DNA of 41,726 nucleotides from contig CAZFHP010000006.1 of assembly GCA_964519365.1 (NCBI GenBank), positions 1 to 41,726 of the forward strand, written 5' to 3'. The notes under the pieces are model-generated. The model worked only from the letters and a program-made list of their open reading frames with translations, had not been told where the DNA came from and made no database searches. The translations under genes were made by a program, and so were the position numbers. Within the stretch, counting starts at the first letter, position 1, and each line of letters starts with the position of its first letter. This document shows, one piece after another, positions 32,818-41,494 of the stretch. Origin of the DNA: CAZFHP01 sp964519365. GTDB lineage: Bacteria; Babelota; Babeliae; Babelales; RVW-14.

Positions 32818-33363
32818 ATGCGCAGTATTATTGCTAAGGCAATTAATCAGTTTTATAAAGAAAAAAATTATGATTCATTTAAATTGCTTTGTAAAAAAGA
32901 ACTCAAATTATTTGATGAATTACAGGATCATATTGATATACAAGAGTTAATTGTGTCAGGACGTTGTGCTGATAAAATCTACCCATCTTGCCGGTGGTAT
33001 ATTCATTATAAAGATTATAAGAAAGGTGAATTTAAGATTTCCTATGTAACAATACTTCAAGTGTCAAAAGTGGTACCTATATTTTATGTTACACATGAGT
33101 TTGCAATTGAAAACAAGAGTAAGAATAAAATGGATCCAGAGCTTGATGATTATAGTGAGCAACCATATACGAAAGATCAGGCTTCGTTACATAATAAAAT
33201 AGCTACCGTTTTTGGTAAAAACGGATATTGTGAATTAAAAGAAATTGAGGTTGATGAAACGGTAGAAGGTTTTAAGATGCCCAAGGGGATAACTATTTTC
33301 GGTCCAAATGTTACAGTTGAGTGCTTATTGTTTAGAGATATATATGACCTATGTGGCAAATAA
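32818..33363 (+). CDS. Probable immunity protein, copy 1
   Basis: The 181-residue protein has no signal peptide, starts 15 bases after the toxin stop, and has an AAAGG site. It is clearly homologous along its whole length to the next gene. Shared motifs include a GEF sequence near 75, FYV.HEF near 97, and an almost identical GITIFGPNVTVE near the C-terminus. It is larger than the ~84-residue colicin E3 immunity protein and I do not recognise its family. The role is inferred from position after the toxin gene. Confidence 0.6.
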   Translation: MRSIIAKAINQFYKEKNYDSFKLLCKKELKLFDELQDHIDIQELIVSGRCADKIYPSCRWYIHYKDYKKGEFKISYVTILQVSKVVPIFYVTHEFAIENKSKNKMDPELDDYSEQPYTKDQASLHNKIATVFGKNGYCELKEIEVDETVEGFKMPKGITIFGPNVTVECLLFRDIYDLCGK

Positions 33364-33378
33364 GTAAGGGCTTGAATA

Positions 33379-33924
33379 ATGTTAAATATTGTTTCTGAAG
33401 CAATTGATCAGTTTTACAAAAAAAAAGATCATTGCTCACTGAAGACTCATTGTAGAAGAAAACTGGAACTATTTAAAGAGGTGAAAGATTGTATAAAAAA
33501 ACATGAGTTAGTTTTAATTGAATCTCCAGATAAAGGTTTTATTGCAAGGGATTGGGTTGTTTGTTTCGATGATTGCAAGGAAGGTGAATTTGAAGCATCT
33601 TTTCGCACGATATTTAAAATTTCAAAAATAGCACCAGTGTTTTATGTGAAGCATGAGTTTTCAGTAAAAAACAAAGATGCAAATGTTTTTGACAAAATGC
33701 TTAATGGTTTTAGTGGTGAGGGATATATAATACCTCAGGGTAACTTGCATTGGGAAATAGCAGAGATTTTCAATAAAAAGGGTTATCATGAACTTACGTA
33801 TGCTGATATCATAGAAACGGTAGAAGGTTTTAATATGCCAGAGGGAGTAACTATTTTTGGGCCGAATGTTACTGTTGAGCACTTATTGTTTGTAGATATT
33901 TTTGGTATTCGTAAGAAGGTGTAG
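33379..33924 (+). CDS. Probable immunity protein, copy 2
   Basis: This 181-residue tandem paralogue of the gene before it starts 15 bases after that gene's stop, with AAGGG upstream. Its length is identical, and the C-terminal ETVEGFNMPEGVTIFGPNVT matches copy 1 closely, while the N-terminal half has diverged. No signal peptide is present. Divergence between copies suggests protection against different toxin variants, but this is inference. Confidence 0.6.
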   Translation: MLNIVSEAIDQFYKKKDHCSLKTHCRRKLELFKEVKDCIKKHELVLIESPDKGFIARDWVVCFDDCKEGEFEASFRTIFKISKIAPVFYVKHEFSVKNKDANVFDKMLNGFSGEGYIIPQGNLHWEIAEIFNKKGYHELTYADIIETVEGFNMPEGVTIFGPNVTVEHLLFVDIFGIRKKV

Positions 33925-34025
33925 ATGGTTGTAGGAATAAAGGCATATGAGCTTCAATGCAACATGATGGGATAAGTAATAGAGGTGAGTTCGACTAGCC
34001 GCCTGACTTTGTCTTATCGAGGGCG

Positions 34026-34042
34026 ATTGCTTTTTAAGCAAT
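34026..34042. repeat. Short perfect inverted repeat
   Basis: ATTGCTT and AAGCAAT flank a 3-base loop. It lies just beyond the stop of the small membrane protein gene (minus strand) and after the immunity genes (plus strand). It may be a weak terminator for either side. Confidence 0.4.
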
Positions 34043-34059
34043 GTGTTTTCTCGTTTTTT

Positions 34060-34332
34060 CTACGGGATATTAGCATCAGGTTGGCTGAAAGTTCGATAGT
34101 TTTCTGTTTGAGTTTTAATTTTTGCGAGATCTTTTGTGTAATCACATATACAGTATATGCATGTTATTGCACATCCAAAGAGTATGACTCCGATAACTCC
34201 AAGTGCGGCTCCTGGGACTATAAATTCAGCTTTTACTGGATATTTGTTTTGTAAAAACATAAGAATATCTTCTTCGCAGTAGCCCTGATCAAATAACTGT
34301 TGTTTGATTTGGTATAAAATTTTTTTAATCAT
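34060..34332 (-). CDS. Small single-span membrane protein of unknown function
   Basis: The ATG at 34332 follows a strong TTAGGAGAAAC site; a longer frame to 34380 lacks one. The 90-residue protein starts with a basic amphipathic helix (MIKKILYQIKQQLFDQGYCE), has one membrane segment (VPGAALGVIGVILFGCAITC), and a short hydrophilic tail. No family recognised. It is transcribed opposite to the immunity genes. Confidence 0.65.
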   Translation of the reverse strand: MIKKILYQIKQQLFDQGYCEEDILMFLQNKYPVKAEFIVPGAALGVIGVILFGCAITCIYCICDYTKDLAKIKTQTENYRTFSQPDANIP

Positions 34333-34492
34333 GTTTCTCCTAATTTTTTTAAAAAGTAAACTATAGAAAAAGTAAACCATTTATGTGTTTTTGCAAGGGG
34401 AAAACTTCTATTATTTATTGCTTTCCCGAAACAAATTGTTATCATAAACAAAATAAGAGTGTACCAAAGAAGAACCAAAAGAGGGGAAGTGT

Positions 34493-35866
34493 GTGGCACG
34501 AGTAGTTATTCTTGGAGCAGGTCTGTCAGGCCTTTCAACGGCGTATCATTTGGAACAAGCAGGATGCTTTGATTATGTTGTTTTTGAAAAGAACGAACGA
34601 TCAGGCGGGCTATTGCGATCAGTAAAGCAAGATGGTTTTACGTTTGATTATACAGGGCACCTGTTACACATAAACGATGATTATTTCAAACGTTTTATTC
34701 TCGATATTACAAGCTTGGATAATTTTGATCATATTGCACGGCGTTCAGCCGTACATCTTTATAACACGCTTGTCGATTATCCCTTACAAATGAATCTCTA
34801 TGGGCTGCCCAAAAATGTTATTATCTCGTGTATTGTTGGCTTTTTAAATCGTAAAAAAAACATTCAAAACCCAAGAACGTTTTATCGGTGGGTGCTTAAA
34901 TATTTTGGTGCGGGCTTGGGAGAGCACTTTTTTTTCCCATACAATAGTAAGATCCTTGCGTACGATATAAAGAAAGTGTATCCCTACACGGGGCGCTTTA
35001 TCCCAGAAACCAATATAGAAGCAATAATTTCTGGGGCTCTGGAAAAAGCGCAGGAGCGTCATGTTGGGTACAACAATAGATTTTATTATCCCAAAACAGA
35101 TGGTATAGAATTTTTGATTAAAAAAATTGTTGCGCGCTTACAAAATACGATCAAAATAAATCATGAAGCAACGCGTATTGATCAACAAACAAAGACCGTT
35201 TATTTTGCCAACGGGCATAAAGAAAAATATGATACGCTTGTTTCGACGATGCCGCTTAATAATTTACTTGAAAATGTTTCAAATACGCGTGTGTCGTATG
35301 ACGATGTAGCAAAGAAACTTTTGTGTAACTGTGTCGTAAATTTTAATCTTGGGTTTAACGCCCAAGAGATTTCTGATAAACACTGGGTTTATTTCCCAGA
35401 ACAAAAATATCCATTTTATCGTATTGGGTTTTGGCATAATATCAGCGCTTCGTCTGTTAAAAAAACGCAGAGTGCAATTTATGGCGAATTGTCGTATATG
35501 CCTGGAACGAAAACGAAAAAAGAGATTCAAGAGTTGACTGAACAGGCGATACAAAAAGCTCTTGATTTTTTACGTCTTAACCGATCTCATATCGTAACCA
35601 AAAATATGTTGCATCTTGATCACGCATATGTAATCTATGATCAATGGCGAGAAAAACATTTGTCTAAACTTTTGTGTACGCTTGAAGAACAGGCAATCTA
35701 TTCGATTGGTCGGTTCGGTGCCTGGAAATATTCAAGTATGCAAGAAGCCGTTCTTGAAGGGAAAGATGTTGCAGGAAAAATTTATTCACAAGCCCCAAAA
35801 AAGTATATAAGTTCTGAGGTATATGCAGGTACATGTCTAAAACATGTTGAAGGAGATCTGTTGTAA
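34493..35866 (+). CDS. FAD-dependent amine oxidase-like / UDP-sugar mutase-like oxidoreductase
   Basis: The 457-residue protein starts with GTG at 34493 after GAGGGGAAGT. MARVVILGAGLSGLSTAYHL is the FAD-binding Rossmann motif, with the Gly-X-Gly-X-X-Gly at 8-13, and ERSGGLLRSVKQDGFTFDYTGH is the second conserved loop of the NAD(P)-binding-8/amine oxidase superfamily. YSIGRFGAWKYSSMQEAVLE near the end contacts FAD. Residues such as FFFPYNSKILAYD resemble the UDP-galactopyranose mutase branch. It is coupled (TAATG) to a sugar epimerase gene, so a role in sugar-nucleotide or lipid-linked sugar conversion is more likely than porphyrin or carotenoid chemistry. Confidence 0.8.
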   Translation: MARVVILGAGLSGLSTAYHLEQAGCFDYVVFEKNERSGGLLRSVKQDGFTFDYTGHLLHINDDYFKRFILDITSLDNFDHIARRSAVHLYNTLVDYPLQMNLYGLPKNVIISCIVGFLNRKKNIQNPRTFYRWVLKYFGAGLGEHFFFPYNSKILAYDIKKVYPYTGRFIPETNIEAIISGALEKAQERHVGYNNRFYYPKTDGIEFLIKKIVARLQNTIKINHEATRIDQQTKTVYFANGHKEKYDTLVSTMPLNNLLENVSNTRVSYDDVAKKLLCNCVVNFNLGFNAQEISDKHWVYFPEQKYPFYRIGFWHNISASSVKKTQSAIYGELSYMPGTKTKKEIQELTEQAIQKALDFLRLNRSHIVTKNMLHLDHAYVIYDQWREKHLSKLLCTLEEQAIYSIGRFGAWKYSSMQEAVLEGKDVAGKIYSQAPKKYISSEVYAGTCLKHVEGDLL

Positions 35867-36762
35867 TGAGTCAGGTAGAAAAAGGGTATAAAGGAAAGCG
35901 CGTTTTGGTAACAGGTGGAGCAGGGTTTATTGGGTCGCATCTGGTAGAAAAGCTTGTTTCGCTGGGTGCACATGTAAGTATTCTTGATAATTTTTCTTCA
36001 GGAAATCTTCAAAATATTCGTTCTGTTTTTACACACGTAAATCTTTTTTATGCAGATATCACATCTTCGTATAGTTGTATGAAAGCAACTGCCAATAAAG
36101 ATTATGTTTTTCATACAGCGGCATTTGTTTCTGTCCCGGGGTCAGTTGAAAATCCTGATGCGTGTCATAAAATTAATGCTCAAGGGACACGCAATGTTTT
36201 AGAAGGGTGTAAAGAAAACGGGGTAAAGTCGCTTGTCTTTTCTTCATCGTCAGCTGTCTATGGCAACAGAGACGATATATGTAAAGAAAGTGATGCGCCT
36301 AACCCATTGTCTCCCTATGCACAAAGTAAATTAGACGGCGAGGTGTTATGCAAAGAGTATGCACAAGAAAACAGTATGCACACGGCATGCTTACGTTATT
36401 TTAATGTGTATGGTGATCGCCAAGACCCTCATGGGCACTATGCTGCAGTTGTTGCAAAATTTAAACAAAATTTACAAGAGCATAAGCCGTTAATAATTTA
36501 TGGTGATGGTATGCAAACGCGTGATTTTATTAACGTGTCAGATGTTGTTCAGGCAAATTTAAAAATAGCGTTGCGTGATAATAAGCCCGGCGAAATATTT
36601 AATGTTGGTTCGGGTAAGAGTATAAATTTGTTGGATTTGATAGAACTGCTTGAAAAAGAATTAAATATTACGCGAGAAGAAATAAAATATATGCCAGCAC
36701 GTTCTGGTGATATTACGCATTCTTTGGGGGCATGTGATAAATATAAACAGGCGATTAAGTAA
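35866..36762 (+). CDS. NAD-dependent sugar epimerase/dehydratase (extended SDR)
   Basis: The 298-residue protein has the NAD motif VLVTGGAGFIGSHLVEKL (TGGAGFIG at 16-23), a catalytic Ser in VFSSSSAVYG and Tyr151-Lys155 in SPYAQSKLDGE. It matches UDP-glucose/GlcNAc 4-epimerase-like enzymes. The start overlaps the preceding stop as TAATG and has AGGAGA upstream. The C-terminus stops after GDITHSLGACDKYKQAIK, about 15-25 residues earlier than usual, losing the final helix region. The product may still be active; truncation by a mutation of the stop region is an alternative. Confidence 0.87.
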   Translation: MSQVEKGYKGKRVLVTGGAGFIGSHLVEKLVSLGAHVSILDNFSSGNLQNIRSVFTHVNLFYADITSSYSCMKATANKDYVFHTAAFVSVPGSVENPDACHKINAQGTRNVLEGCKENGVKSLVFSSSSAVYGNRDDICKESDAPNPLSPYAQSKLDGEVLCKEYAQENSMHTACLRYFNVYGDRQDPHGHYAAVVAKFKQNLQEHKPLIIYGDGMQTRDFINVSDVVQANLKIALRDNKPGEIFNVGSGKSINLLDLIELLEKELNITREEIKYMPARSGDITHSLGACDKYKQAIK

Positions 36763-36819
36763 TATACATGTATTGCTAAAAGAAAAATTCTTGGTATTCT
36801 TGCGTTATCGTAATTTTTT

Positions 36820-36906
36820 GCCGAGGTGGTGAAATTGGTAGACACGCTAGGTTCAGGACCTAGTCCCTTAACGGGGGTAGGGGTTCGAGTCCCCTCTTCG
36901 GCACCA
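36820..36906 (+). tRNA. tRNA-Leu (anticodon CAG)
   Basis: The sequence folds as an 87-base class II tRNA with encoded CCA. The acceptor stem is GCCGAGG/CTTCGGC, the anticodon stem-loop is CTAGG-TTCAGGA-CCTAG (CAG), a long variable arm (TCCCTTAACGGGGG) follows, and the T arm is GGGGTTCGAGTCCCC. Confidence 0.95.
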
Positions 36907-37040
36907 AAGCTATTTTGTTCTTTTTTGTTTCGATTTTTGTGTCCCCCTTGTTATTTGCCTAACTTTAGCTATACTTATGATAATATTTGAGTCTTTGGGG
37001 CTAAGATTTTTTATGTAAATAATTGTAAATTTTTAGTGTC

Positions 37041-37084
37041 ATCCTGGACTGTGGCTTGGGCTTGAGCCAGTCTCGTTTCAGGAT
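37041..37084. repeat. Imperfect palindrome upstream of dnaJ
   Basis: ATCCTG and CAGGAT form the outer arms; inside them GAC/GTC and TGGCT/AGCCA pair around an 8-base loop with small bulges. It ends 21 bases before the dnaJ start and is not a CIRCE element. It could be a regulatory hairpin or a dispersed palindromic repeat. Confidence 0.5.
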
Positions 37085-37105
37085 AAAAAAACAAAAGTTA
37101 ATGCT

Positions 37106-38242
37106 ATGTCGAATAAAAAAGATTACTATGACGTGCTGGGTGTCAGCAAAACTGCTTCTGATGGCGAGATAAAAAAAGCATACAGAAAGCAGGCACTCAA
37201 ATATCATCCTGATAAAAATCCAGATAATAAGGCTGCTGAAGAAAAATTTAAAGAAGCTGCTGAAGCATACGAAGTCCTTTCAACTGCTGAAAAACGTCAA
37301 CGTTATGATCAGTTCGGGCATGCAGGAATGCACAGTGGGTCTGATTACCATCAATACAGCAATATGGGTGATATTTTTGAAAGCTTCGGTGATATTTTTG
37401 GGGATCTTTTTGGTATGGGAGGGGGCCGGAAACGTTCTTCTGGCCGTCAAGGGCCGTCGCCGCAACGCGGGCATGATCTTTCACAACGCATTGATATTAG
37501 CTTAAAAGAAGCGTATTTGGGCTGTAAAAAAGAGATAAAGACATATCATTATGTAGCGTGTAATACGTGCTCTGGATCTGGGTGTAAAGCTGGGACAAGG
37601 CCTACTACATGTGCAACGTGTCAGGGCGCAGGGTCAGTGCATTATCGTCAAGGCTTTTTTACATATAGTCAAGCTTGTTCTGATTGCCATGGTAATGGGT
37701 ATAAGATTTCATCGCCATGTACACAATGTCGTGGTCAGTCGCGCATACAAAAACATGATAAATTAACGATTACAATTCCTACAGGAATTTATAATCAGGC
37801 TGAATTGCGTGTTCCTGGTAAAGGTGATGCGGGGGTATTTGGAGGGACGTCTGGTGATTTATATCTTGTTGTCAGTATTAAGTCAGATTATAATTCTGTT
37901 TTTTCTCGACGCGAGAACGATCTTGTTATGCATGTTACGCTTAGCTATCCACAGTTAGTTTTAGGATGTCAGTTAGACATAGAGCATATTGATGAGACAA
38001 AGCTTTTGGTTAAAGTTCCTAAAGGCTGTCCTGTTGGGCAAGAGCTTATTGTGGCGGGCAAAGGATTTGCTAATATTCGAGGCCGTGGCAAAGGGAATTT
38101 GGTTATCGTGACCGAATGTGATATCCCTAAAAAGCTTGATGCTGAAAGCAAAAAAGTATTGCTTGAATATGATAAAAAACTAACTGAATATAATAAGTCA
38201 GGAAGAGGTCTTTCGGGTTTTTTCAAAAAGTTCTTGGGGTAG
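37106..38242 (+). CDS. dnaJ: Chaperone DnaJ
   Basis: The 378-residue protein has a J domain with HPD at 34-36, a Gly/Phe-rich linker (FGDIFGDLFGMGGG), four Cys-X2-Cys zinc-finger repeats (CNTCSGSGC, CATCQGAG, CSDCHGNG, CTQCRGQ), and the C-terminal client-binding domains ending in SGFFKKFLG. The fourth repeat lacks the usual Gly-X-Gly. It stimulates DnaK ATPase and holds unfolded proteins. No dnaK or grpE is adjacent. A palindrome just upstream may control it. Confidence 0.96.
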   Translation: MSNKKDYYDVLGVSKTASDGEIKKAYRKQALKYHPDKNPDNKAAEEKFKEAAEAYEVLSTAEKRQRYDQFGHAGMHSGSDYHQYSNMGDIFESFGDIFGDLFGMGGGRKRSSGRQGPSPQRGHDLSQRIDISLKEAYLGCKKEIKTYHYVACNTCSGSGCKAGTRPTTCATCQGAGSVHYRQGFFTYSQACSDCHGNGYKISSPCTQCRGQSRIQKHDKLTITIPTGIYNQAELRVPGKGDAGVFGGTSGDLYLVVSIKSDYNSVFSRRENDLVMHVTLSYPQLVLGCQLDIEHIDETKLLVKVPKGCPVGQELIVAGKGFANIRGRGKGNLVIVTECDIPKKLDAESKKVLLEYDKKLTEYNKSGRGLSGFFKKFLG

Positions 38243-38365
38243 GTGTTTTTGTTAGATTTTTGCTTTTGCGTTTGCAAAAAATAAAGAAATAGATAGTCTA
38301 ACGGTCTCTATATGATTATGTAATAGTTTGTTGGGTGGGTTTTACTTCAAATAGAAAGTTTAATT

Positions 38366-39700
38366 GTGGGTTTCAAAGAAAAATCTTCTAACCGATTTTT
38401 GTCTTTAGCGATTATTGTTATCGCATTTTCTATTTTTTCTGGTGTTCATATTTATTCTATGCAGCCTGGACAGGGTGACAATGTTGCTAGAATATCTCCA
38501 GAAGAGCAAGCAGCGTTTGGCGCTTTTAATCATGATTACGATCAATTCCGTGCAGGATTAGATCAGCAAAGGCAGGATCTTACGGTATTAATGGATGAGT
38601 TCCAACGCCAGTGCAATCAGGAAGAGGCTTTTGATATGGGGCCGTTTGCAGGGTTTAAGAAAAAGATTTTTTTAGAAAGTTCAAAAATTGGTGGTGCTCC
38701 ATTGACTGTTGGCTTTTCTGGCGAAGATGTTTTTAGAATTGTCTTTCTTGTCATGCAATATGTGATTGATCGTATTTTATACGAGCAGCTTAAAAAGTAT
38801 CATGGTCAGATTCTTATTCAGAATATCATGAAAAACAAAGATAAGCTTATTTATAATTTGCATGCGCTCAAGAGAAATTCAAAAGGGAAGTTGGTTAAGA
38901 ATGCAAAAGTTGGAGCGTTAAAAAAATTTTTAACGCAAGAAATTTTTACGGTATCAAGAAAATCTTTTGCCAAGCAGGTTGTTAGTACAGTTAAGTATTT
39001 ACTTCTTTGCGAAGGAACAAAGGGCCTTGAGCAATGGGTTTTTCCTCCTGAAAGTTGGGTGCGGTGGTTTTTTTCTAAAACACCTCCTGGCAAGGAAATT
39101 AGAAGGGGGCTAAGAAGCTTGCGTTATGAGATACGAGGAAATGCTCCACCAAATTTTCGCAATGATGATGAAGAAGAGAAGTTTGTTATTTCTGGTTTTT
39201 CAATTTTGAAGTTTTGTATGGCATGTTTTTGGGGATATGCTCCGGCTGTTGATTCTTTGGTGCCATCTGTGCGAGATACGTTGTTGGGTATTGCTGGGTT
39301 TGATCATAAATTTTTTAAGTTCTTTAGAACCTATTGGTTTTACTTGTTAAAACGTTCGCTTGTTTTGTTGCGCTTTGTACATCAAAACAATAATTTTTAT
39401 CACGACATGTGTGAAAAATATTTTGTTAAAAACTCGGATCAATTACTTCGTATTATGCAGGGTTTCCCTGATGATACTATAAGTGAAGATAAAAAGTCAG
39501 TTGAATTTAAAGAGGCGCAAAATAAAGCTCGTATGGCATTAAAAATGTTTGTTGGAAATGCGCATGAATCGTTATTTGTTTGGTGGTGGCGGTTTGAGCA
39601 GCAATGTTTTGCGTGGACAGATATAATGATAGAGTCGGTTGTTTTGTTGCCCGTTTGGTATAAGGGTGCAAAGTATTTGTATCAAAATTATGTACATTAA
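38366..39700 (+). CDS. Exported or membrane protein of unknown function
   Basis: The GTG at 38366 gives 444 residues. A hydrophobic segment (FLSLAIIVIAFSIFSGVHIY) at about 11-31 is a signal peptide; the binding site is weak. The mature part starts with a charged helical region (EEQAAFGAFNHDYDQFRAGL), then basic and aromatic-rich segments with many Trp/Phe residues (WVFPPESWVRWFF). It has short hydrophobic helices but no clear transmembrane set. No family recognised. It lies 15 bases upstream of the exported ATPase gene and is probably co-expressed with it. Confidence 0.65.
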   Translation: MGFKEKSSNRFLSLAIIVIAFSIFSGVHIYSMQPGQGDNVARISPEEQAAFGAFNHDYDQFRAGLDQQRQDLTVLMDEFQRQCNQEEAFDMGPFAGFKKKIFLESSKIGGAPLTVGFSGEDVFRIVFLVMQYVIDRILYEQLKKYHGQILIQNIMKNKDKLIYNLHALKRNSKGKLVKNAKVGALKKFLTQEIFTVSRKSFAKQVVSTVKYLLLCEGTKGLEQWVFPPESWVRWFFSKTPPGKEIRRGLRSLRYEIRGNAPPNFRNDDEEEKFVISGFSILKFCMACFWGYAPAVDSLVPSVRDTLLGIAGFDHKFFKFFRTYWFYLLKRSLVLLRFVHQNNNFYHDMCEKYFVKNSDQLLRIMQGFPDDTISEDKKSVEFKEAQNKARMALKMFVGNAHESLFVWWWRFEQQCFAWTDIMIESVVLLPVWYKGAKYLYQNYVH

Positions 39701-39715
39701 TATGAAGGGTAATCT

Positions 39716-41254
39716 ATGCTATTTTCTATGATGCACAAAAAAGTTTTAACATGCTTTTTTATTTTTACATCTGTGTTTTGCGTAAAATATATGTATGCAA
39801 TGCAAGATAATAATAGAGGCCGAGAAGTATTTCAAGACATTGCTGATGGGTTAGCTCGAGAAGCTCGTGGTTTTCAACGAAATATCGTCAATGCGCGAGA
39901 TGCGCGAGAACAGCGCTTGCGAGGGTTGCCTGTCGGGAGCTCAGAAAGAACTCGGTTGGAGAGGCAAATTGAACATGAGCAACAAATTGAGGCACGCGCA
40001 GCAGATGCGGTTATTGGTCTTTATAGCTCTGCGGGACAAGCAGCCGTTAATGTTTTTAGTAACGAGATGAACGCGCAAGCAAATCTTGAGCAGGCTCGAG
40101 AACGTGCATTAGCTGAAGGGTTTGCGAATAACAGAGGGGCGATGGATAGGTTGCGCCATATTACTGAGCAAATAAAAGATCCAAAGATGCTTTTGTCTGT
40201 TCTTGGCTACGTTGCCCTTGGAACGTTTGGTATTGCTGGTATGTATTATGGAACCAAAGTTCTATATAATTATGTAACTATGAAAATGGGTAAGCCGAAA
40301 TTAGTGCGTGAGTCGTCGCGTCATGGTTTTTCTCAGTCATTTAAAAATTTCTTCATGTCCGCGTTTTCAGATCAATCATTTGAAGATCCAAAATTAAGCG
40401 ATATTATTTTGGCTCCAGATGTAGAGTTAAAGATTAACATGCTTGCACAGGATACGCGAGAGACACGAGAGTATCACTTGCCGTATCAAAATATTTTGCT
40501 GTATGGTCCTCCTGGAACGGGGAAAACAGAATTCGCCAGAATTTTGGCCCATTATTCTGACATGGATTATGCAATACTTTCAGGTGCAGACTTTGCTCAG
40601 TTTAAAGGCGGGGCTGCTATTGAAGAGTTACATAAGCTTTTTGATTGGGCAAAAAAGAGTAGTCGTGGTCTTTTGATTTTCCTAGACGAAGCGGACGCAT
40701 GTTTGCGAGATAGAGGGAAACAAGATAAAGACGGGGTTAACTTTATTAACGCGTTCTTATCTCAAACAGGTGCAAACTCTGATAAGTATATGATCGTTCT
40801 TGCTACGAACTATGAAGACGAACTTGATGCTGCTGTTAGAAGCAGAATTCACAAAAAGGTTCCGTTTAATCTACCGTCGCTTGAAGAGCGTGTTAAAATT
40901 GTTAAGCAAAAGATCGATAAATATGTTGTTAACGATAAACGTAAATATCACAAAGATGACGAAGAAATTGAAGCATTCTTAACAATGGGTAACGATATTA
41001 ACGATGAATATATCACAGAGATTGCTCAAAGAATTAAAGGGTTCTCTGGTAGAGATATTGATCAATCTGTATCTGAAATGAGATTGCGTGCATATCGATC
41101 TGGTCAAAATCTTTTGACAAAAGAAATCGTTGATCTTGTTGTTCGCGATAAAATAAAAGAAGTTGAAAAAGATAAGCTGGCAACTATGTATCAGCAGCAA
41201 AGTCAGCAAGCACAATTTATAACGTCTGAAAGTGCAATTGCTTGTGCTGCGTGA
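39716..41254 (+). CDS. Exported ATAD3-like AAA ATPase
   Basis: The 512-residue protein begins with a signal segment (VLTCFFIFTSVFCV, residues 10-23) after an AAGGG site. An Arg/Glu-rich coiled coil (about 34-150) and a membrane segment (about 160-182, GYVALGTFGIAGMYYGTKVL) precede the AAA domain. That domain has Walker A GPPGTGKT at 264-271, Walker B LIFLDEAD at 320-327, sensor-1 Asn365 and arginine fingers near 375-377. MGKPKLVRESSR, SDMDYAILSG and HKLFDWAKKSSRGLLIFLDE closely resemble, from memory, the corresponding segments of the mitochondrial protein ATAD3. The order coiled coil, membrane segment, AAA is also that of ATAD3. Sec export of an AAA ATPase is unusual because ATP is scarce outside the cytoplasm; the AAA domain could remain cytoplasmic if the first segment is an anchor. 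Confidence 0.82.
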   Translation: MLFSMMHKKVLTCFFIFTSVFCVKYMYAMQDNNRGREVFQDIADGLAREARGFQRNIVNARDAREQRLRGLPVGSSERTRLERQIEHEQQIEARAADAVIGLYSSAGQAAVNVFSNEMNAQANLEQARERALAEGFANNRGAMDRLRHITEQIKDPKMLLSVLGYVALGTFGIAGMYYGTKVLYNYVTMKMGKPKLVRESSRHGFSQSFKNFFMSAFSDQSFEDPKLSDIILAPDVELKINMLAQDTRETREYHLPYQNILLYGPPGTGKTEFARILAHYSDMDYAILSGADFAQFKGGAAIEELHKLFDWAKKSSRGLLIFLDEADACLRDRGKQDKDGVNFINAFLSQTGANSDKYMIVLATNYEDELDAAVRSRIHKKVPFNLPSLEERVKIVKQKIDKYVVNDKRKYHKDDEEIEAFLTMGNDINDEYITEIAQRIKGFSGRDIDQSVSEMRLRAYRSGQNLLTKEIVDLVVRDKIKEVEKDKLATMYQQQSQQAQFITSESAIACAA

Positions 41255-41285
41255 TAATATGCAAGCGTTTATAGCTTTTGTTTAG

Positions 41286-41329
41286 AAAAAACAGTAGCCC
41301 GTTGTTATAACAACGGGCTACTGTTTTTT
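41286..41329 (+). terminator. Perfect 44-bp palindromic terminator
   Basis: The stretch is a perfect palindrome: six A, a GC-rich arm (CAGTAGCCCGTTGTT), its complement, and six T. It can fold on either strand with a T run after it, so it should stop transcription in both directions. It lies 31 bases after the ATAD3-like gene. Confidence 0.85.
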
Positions 41330-41494
41330 CTATTTGTTGCTAGAATGTGTTTTGAAGTAGTTGATGTAAATTTTATGACGTGTGTTTTGTTTATATGTTT
41401 TTTTCGATCGATTGGCATATCTTTATTTGCCGACACAAATACGTGATGAAATAAAAACTCGAATTTTCGCATGCAAAACTTCTTGAGGCTAGAT

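Noticed and set aside
37041..37084. CIRCE heat-shock operator before dnaJ
   Set aside because: The arms do not match TTAGCACTC/GAGTGCTAA.
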